A stretch of DNA of 15,490 nt from an uncultured Faecalibacterium sp. (GTDB lineage Bacteria > Bacillota > Clostridia > Oscillospirales > Ruminococcaceae). The notes under the pieces are model-generated. The model saw only the letters and a list, made by a program, of their open reading frames with translations, did no database searches and was not told the origin of the DNA. Of the stretch, positions 12,338 to 15,490 are shown piece by piece. How positions within the stretch are numbered: position 1 is the stretch's first letter; the number at the start of each line of letters is the position of its first letter. The translations under genes and the position numbers were made by a program. The stretch is from the NCBI GenBank assembly GCA_934526125.1, contig CAKSZU010000049.1, forward strand, positions 1-15,490. Direction: 5' to 3'.

Positions 12338-13555
12338 ATGCGTGCATACGAGCGACTGTTGAACTATGTCCGTGTCCACACCACCTCCGACCCCGAGAGC
12401 GGCACCCACCCTTCTGCCGAGCGGGAATTCGATCTGGCCCGGATGCTGGTGGAGGAGATGAAGGCCCTTGGCATCGAGGATGCCCGGGTCGATGAACACT
12501 GCTACGTCTACGGCAGCATCCCTGCCACCCCCGGGTGCGAGTCGAAGCCTGCGCTGGGCCTCATCGCCCACGTTGACACGGCCCCCGATGCCTCCGGCGA
12601 GGGCGTCAACCCTATCCTCCACGAGAACTATGACGGCGGCGACGTCACCCTGCCCGCCACCGGTATGGTGATGAAAGTCTCCACCTTCCCCTTCCTGAAG
12701 GACCTCAAGGGCGAGACCCTGATCACCACCGACGGCTCCACCCTGCTGGGTGCCGATGACAAGGCCGGTGTAGCCGAGATCCTGACCGCCGCCGAAGTCC
12801 TGCTGACCGAGGGCCGCCCCCACGGCAAACTCTGCATCGCCTTCACCCCCGATGAGGAGATCGGCGAGGGCGCTTCCCTCTTCGATCTGGAAGGCTTCGG
12901 GGCCGACTTCGCCTATACCGTGGACGGCGGCGACGTGGGCGGCATCGAGTACGAGAACTTCAACGCCGCTTCCGCCACCGTCACCATCCACGGCTTCTCC
13001 GTCCATCCCGGTTCCGCCAAGGACGCCATGATCAACGCTTCCAATGTGGCCATGGAATTCCACATGGCCCTGCCCGTCATGGCCCGCCCCGAGACCACCG
13101 AGGGCCGTCAGGGCTTCTACCACCTGTGCCAGATGTACGGCGACGTCACCACCGCAAAGCTGGGCTACATCCTGCGGGACCATGACGCCCAGAAACTGCA
13201 GTTCAAGAAGGACAACCTCCGGCACATTGCCGACTACCTCAACGGCAAGTACGGCCCCGGTACCGTGGAGCTGGAGATCAAGGACAGCTACCGCAACATG
13301 ATCGAGAAGATCAAGCCGCATTTCCACCTCGTAGAGAACGCCCGCAAGGCCATCGAGCAGGCCGGTCTGACCCCCGAGGAAGTGCCCGTGCGCGGCGGCA
13401 CCGATGGTGCCGTTCTGAGCTGGAAGGGCCTGCCCTGCCCCAACCTGGGCACCGGCGGCTTCAACTTCCACGGCGTATGCGAGTGTACCACCGTCGAGCG
13501 GATGGACCGCTCCGTGGAGATCCTGCTGAACATCATCGACATCTACGCCCAGTAA
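12338..13555 (+). CDS. pepT: Peptidase T (tripeptide aminopeptidase, M20B)
   Basis: Cytoplasmic two-zinc aminopeptidase removing N-terminal residues from tripeptides. The 405-residue length matches the family (about 408). The metal and catalytic residues fall at the same numbers as in enterobacterial PepT to within one residue: His78 and Asp80 in AHVDTAPDASG, Asp140 in LLGADDKAG, Glu173/Glu174 in FTPDEEIGEG, Asp196 in YTVDGGDVGG and His378 in GGFNFHG. The dimer-domain segment HPGSAKDAMINA and the C-terminal RGGTDGAVLS are also present. The frame is open upstream to 12167, but AAAGGAG at 12324-12330 and the end of the hairpin leader fix the ATG at 12338. It is monocistronic, with its own promoter and terminator. 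Confidence 0.96.
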   Translation: MRAYERLLNYVRVHTTSDPESGTHPSAEREFDLARMLVEEMKALGIEDARVDEHCYVYGSIPATPGCESKPALGLIAHVDTAPDASGEGVNPILHENYDGGDVTLPATGMVMKVSTFPFLKDLKGETLITTDGSTLLGADDKAGVAEILTAAEVLLTEGRPHGKLCIAFTPDEEIGEGASLFDLEGFGADFAYTVDGGDVGGIEYENFNAASATVTIHGFSVHPGSAKDAMINASNVAMEFHMALPVMARPETTEGRQGFYHLCQMYGDVTTAKLGYILRDHDAQKLQFKKDNLRHIADYLNGKYGPGTVELEIKDSYRNMIEKIKPHFHLVENARKAIEQAGLTPEEVPVRGGTDGAVLSWKGLPCPNLGTGGFNFHGVCECTTVERMDRSVEILLNIIDIYAQ

Positions 13556-13578
13556 GGACATCTGTCCCGGAATATCCG

Positions 13579-13622
13579 AAAGGGGCTGCCGCACAGAACA
13601 TGATATGCGGCAGCCCCTTTTT
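13579..13622 (+). terminator. Terminator after pepT, between convergent pepT and trkH-type gene
   Basis: AAAGGGGCTGCCGCA (13579-13593) pairs with TGCGGCAGCCCCTTT (13606-13620), followed by more T and a second T-run near 13625. It probably also ends the convergent minus-strand transcript, although on that strand its tail is only TTT. Confidence 0.88.
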
Positions 13623-13643
13623 CGCTTTTTTCACTTCACAGCT

Positions 13644-15023
13644 TCAGCCTACATTGATGTGGCCCACCGGAAGGATCTTCCGTTTGTTGTCGTCCGGCTT
13701 GCTGGTCAGGCTGATGGCAAAGGACACCGGCCCCACGCGGCCCATGAACATGACCAGCATATACAGCAGCTTGGCCCCGGTGTTCAGCTGCGCGGTGACA
13801 CCCACCGAAAGGCCCACCGTGCCGAAGGCCGAGCAGGACTCGAAGATGGCGTCGATCACCGACACGGCATCGGAGGTGTTGTAAAAGACCACCACCGCAG
13901 ACCCCAGCGCTGCCACCATGCCCAGCATGATGATGGTCAGAGCCCGGTATACCGTCTTGGACTCGATGTGATGGCCTGCGATCACGCAGTCATCCCGGCC
14001 CTGCGCCACGCTGCGGATGGTCAGGATCAGCACGGCAAAGGTAGTCACCTTGACGCCGCCGCCGGTGGAGCCGGGGGCCGCACCGATGAACTGCAGGATG
14101 CTCATCAGAAGCTTCGTCACCGGGCCGCAGGCGGCAAGGTCGATGGTGTTCATGCCTGCGGTACGGGTCGACACCGACTGGAACAGCGCCGCCATGATCT
14201 TGCCCGGGATGCTGAGCTGCCCCATGCTGCGGGGGTTGTTCCACTCCATCAGACCGATCAGGACGGCACCGCCCACCCACAGGATCACGGAAAAGATCAG
14301 CACCACCCGGGCATGGAGCGACAGGTGGCGCTTTTTGCGCCACTCTCCCAGTTCCACCCAGACCATAAAGCCCAGGCCGCCCGCCATGATGAGGAACATC
14401 AGAACGATCTGCACATAATAGTTGTTGACATACGGCACCATGGACGAATACGCGCCGAACCGGCCGAACAGGTCAAAGCCCGCATTGCAGAAAGCGGAGA
14501 TCGCGGTGAACACGCTGATCCAGATCCCTTCCGGCCCGAACTGCGGCACAAAGGAAAAGGCCAGCAGCACCATGCCGATGACCTCAAAGGTCATCGCCAG
14601 TCTGACAACGATCTTCAGCACATCCGTTGCCTGCGCATAGCCGCTGGCCGACACGCTCTCGCCCAGCAGGCGCAGGTCCTTGAACCCCATCCGCCGCTTG
14701 GCCGCCAGTGCAAAAAAGCTGGTCAGCGTCACCAGCCCCAGGCCGCCCACCTGGATCAGCAGCAGGATCACCGCCTGACCGAACCCGGTGAACTGCGTCC
14801 AGGTATCCCGCACGATCAGACCCGTCACGCAGGTGGCACTTGTGGCCGTGAACATGGCATCCACCACGCCCAGCCGCCCGCTGCGGCTGGAAATGGGCAG
14901 GGTCAGCAGCAGCGTCCCCAGCGCGATCAGCAGCACGAAGCTGACGCAGATGATCTGGGTCGCACTGCTGCCCACCAGCCAGCCGCCCCGGCGGGGGGCT
15001 TTTCTCTTGTGTTTTTTCCCCAT
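13644..15023 (-). CDS. ktrB: Potassium uptake channel subunit, TrkH/KtrB family
   Basis: Membrane subunit of a Ktr/Trk potassium uptake system, 459 residues. Four pore repeats each supply a filter glycine: TATSATCVTGLIV, SAFCNAGFDLF, SVSTRTAGMNTI and SCSAFGTVGLSVG. The third repeat keeps the family's STRTAG. The GSTGGGVKVTTFA segment is also typical. The start at 15023 (MGKKHKRKAPRR) has AAGGAG 9-10 nt upstream; the frame is open further up to 15101, but that stretch holds the promoter region. Family length and lack of large extra loops fit KtrB better than enterobacterial TrkH. No ktrA/trkA gene adjoins it in the window, so its cytoplasmic gating partner must be encoded elsewhere. Confidence 0.92.
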   Translation of the reverse strand: MGKKHKRKAPRRGGWLVGSSATQIICVSFVLLIALGTLLLTLPISSRSGRLGVVDAMFTATSATCVTGLIVRDTWTQFTGFGQAVILLLIQVGGLGLVTLTSFFALAAKRRMGFKDLRLLGESVSASGYAQATDVLKIVVRLAMTFEVIGMVLLAFSFVPQFGPEGIWISVFTAISAFCNAGFDLFGRFGAYSSMVPYVNNYYVQIVLMFLIMAGGLGFMVWVELGEWRKKRHLSLHARVVLIFSVILWVGGAVLIGLMEWNNPRSMGQLSIPGKIMAALFQSVSTRTAGMNTIDLAACGPVTKLLMSILQFIGAAPGSTGGGVKVTTFAVLILTIRSVAQGRDDCVIAGHHIESKTVYRALTIIMLGMVAALGSAVVVFYNTSDAVSVIDAIFESCSAFGTVGLSVGVTAQLNTGAKLLYMLVMFMGRVGPVSFAISLTSKPDDNKRKILPVGHINVG

Positions 15024-15092
15024 GTATTGGCTCCTTCTGTACCGCGGCCGCGCCCCGGCACCTCTTTCTGTGCCCGCAGGCACCTCCCTTAT

Positions 15093-15121
15093 AGGATACA
15101 CCTTTTTTCTTCCCGGTTCAA
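15093..15121 (-). promoter_or_regulatory. Promoter for the ktrB-type gene
   Basis: Minus strand TTGAAC (15121-15116), 17-bp spacer, TATCCT (15098-15093). A small hairpin GTGCC/GGCAC (15070-15083) would lie at the 5' end of the leader. The leader of about 60 nt is too short for a ydaO-type c-di-AMP riboswitch. Confidence 0.6.
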
Positions 15122-15148
15122 CTTGATTTTACACCCTGTTTGCGGTAT

Positions 15149-15154
15149 TATAAT
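15149..15154 (+). promoter_or_regulatory. Likely -10 element for the tRNA-Arg transcript
   Basis: Perfect TATAAT at 15149-15154. The best -35 candidate is TTTACA at 15128-15133 with a short 15-bp spacer, so the promoter is plausible but not ideal. Transcription would enter the tRNA-like relic first and then the intact tRNA-Arg. Confidence 0.45.
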
Positions 15155-15163
15155 AAGGCATCC

Positions 15164-15234
15164 GTCTCTGTAGCTCAGATGGATAGAGCGCAAGCCTCCT
15201 AAAAATCGAATCGTTCGAATCCTGGAGTCCTGCA
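15164..15234 (+). pseudogene. Degenerate tRNA-Arg(CCU)-like sequence
   Basis: The 5' half looks like a tRNA: acceptor strand GTCTCTG, TA, a good D arm GCTC-AGATGGATA-GAGC, CAAGC and an anticodon loop CTCCTAA that would read CCU. The 3' half fails: the anticodon 3' strand is AAATC where GCTTG is needed, the T-arm strands (AATCG and CCTGG around TTCGAAT) do not pair, and no CAGAGAC acceptor strand follows. It lies 22 nt before an intact tRNA with the same anticodon loop. Confidence 0.65.
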
Positions 15235-15256
15235 AAATTGAATATTTTCTGTATAA

Positions 15257-15333
15257 GCCCCCGTAGCTCAGTTGGATAGAGCGGTCGCCTCCTAAGCGAC
15301 AGGCCACTGGTTCGAACCCAGCCGGGGGTGCCA
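15257..15333 (+). tRNA. tRNA-Arg (anticodon CCU), CCA encoded
   Basis: Complete cloverleaf: acceptor GCCCCCG/CGGGGGT, D arm GCTC-AGTTGGATA-GAGC, anticodon arm GTCGC-CTCCTAA-GCGAC giving anticodon CCU (codon AGG), T arm CTGG-TTCGAAC-CCAG within the usual 17 nt, discriminator G at 15330 and CCA at 15331-15333. A terminator follows 7 nt later. Confidence 0.96.
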
Positions 15334-15339
15334 AAAATG

Positions 15340-15380
15340 ACCGCTGTAAGCCGTTTTTCGATGGTTTACAGCGGTTTTTT
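15340..15380 (+). terminator. Terminator after tRNA-Arg
   Basis: ACCGCTGTAAgCC (15340-15352) pairs with GGtTTACAGCGGT (15363-15375), followed by a T-run to 15380. Downstream, 15381-15490 is AT-richer and holds no gene or tRNA that I can support. Confidence 0.88.
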
Positions 15381-15490
15381 GTTATCGTTTCTTCGGAGCA
15401 TTCTTGCCGCTCCGCCGGAACGATTTTATACATTTTCCGCTGTATGCCTGCTAATTGGCTTCGAACTATTTTTCCGGCCTTGCTAATAAA

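Noticed and set aside
15089-15433. Minus-strand open frame containing PPAGFEPVACRLGG-like sequence
   Set aside because: This is the well-known spurious translation of the antisense strand of tRNA genes, not a protein.
15446-15487. Short direct repeat GCCTGCTAAT / GCCTTGCTAAT near the right edge
   Set aside because: Only about ten bases with one insertion, in a short stretch cut by the window end; too weak to call an attachment site.
1-15490. CRISPR arrays, insertion sequences, phage or toxin-antitoxin genes
   Set aside because: I looked for regularly spaced repeats, transposase motifs and terminal inverted repeats and found none that I could support.

Overview
The window looks like chromosomal DNA of a GC-rich, low-redundancy Firmicute of the Oscillospiraceae/Ruminococcaceae type, most like Faecalibacterium. 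This rests on the strong GC bias at third codon positions, AAGGAG-type ribosome binding sites, sigma-A style promoters, a T-box leader, and the mix of a lipoprotein ABC importer, a MATE pump, a ferredoxin-type aldo/keto reductase, YfhO and PepT. The genus is an inference from overall appearance, not from a database match.

Layout. Positions 1-2286 (minus) hold a tryptophan-importer operon start: a sigma-A promoter, a T-box leader with a UGG specifier and a UGGC acceptor-binding bulge, a TrpX-like lipoprotein gene, and a TrpY-like permease cut by the window start. Positions 2354-3736 (plus) carry a divergent MATE efflux gene. It converges, with an 11-bp overlap, on a 57-residue hypothetical gene (3726-3899, minus), whose leader contains the probable MATE terminator. 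Positions 4004-5155 (plus) hold an aldo/keto reductase with two 4Fe-4S motifs. Positions 5198-7942 (minus) encode a 914-residue protein: an N-terminal helicase-like ATPase with a good Walker A but eroded DEAH, SAT and QxxGR motifs, followed by seven helicase-associated (HA) repeats. Its AT-rich leader contains a near-perfect 23-bp inverted repeat. Positions 8182-8398 (plus) hold a small gene apparently broken by two one-base losses. Next come tRNA-Gln(UUG) on the minus strand and, divergently, a DusB-type tRNA-dihydrouridine synthase gene followed 36 nt later by yfhO (plus). Peptidase T (12338-13555, plus) has a strong hairpin in its leader. It converges on a TrkH/KtrB-type potassium channel gene (13644-15023, minus). 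The right end carries a degenerate tRNA-Arg-like sequence, an intact tRNA-Arg(CCU) with encoded CCA, and a terminator; the last ~110 bases hold nothing I recognise.

Most of the region is ordinary housekeeping and transport. Neighbouring units are mostly independent, each with its own promoter and hairpin terminator, and several terminators are shared between convergent genes. No CRISPR array, insertion sequence or phage gene is visible. The items most worth a second look are the eroded helicase with seven HA repeats and its operator-like leader repeat, the Trp T-box with two successive hairpins, the frameshifted small gene with a perfect Shine-Dalgarno sequence, the antisense overlap at the MATE/57-residue gene pair, the pepT leader hairpin, and the tRNA-Arg relic.
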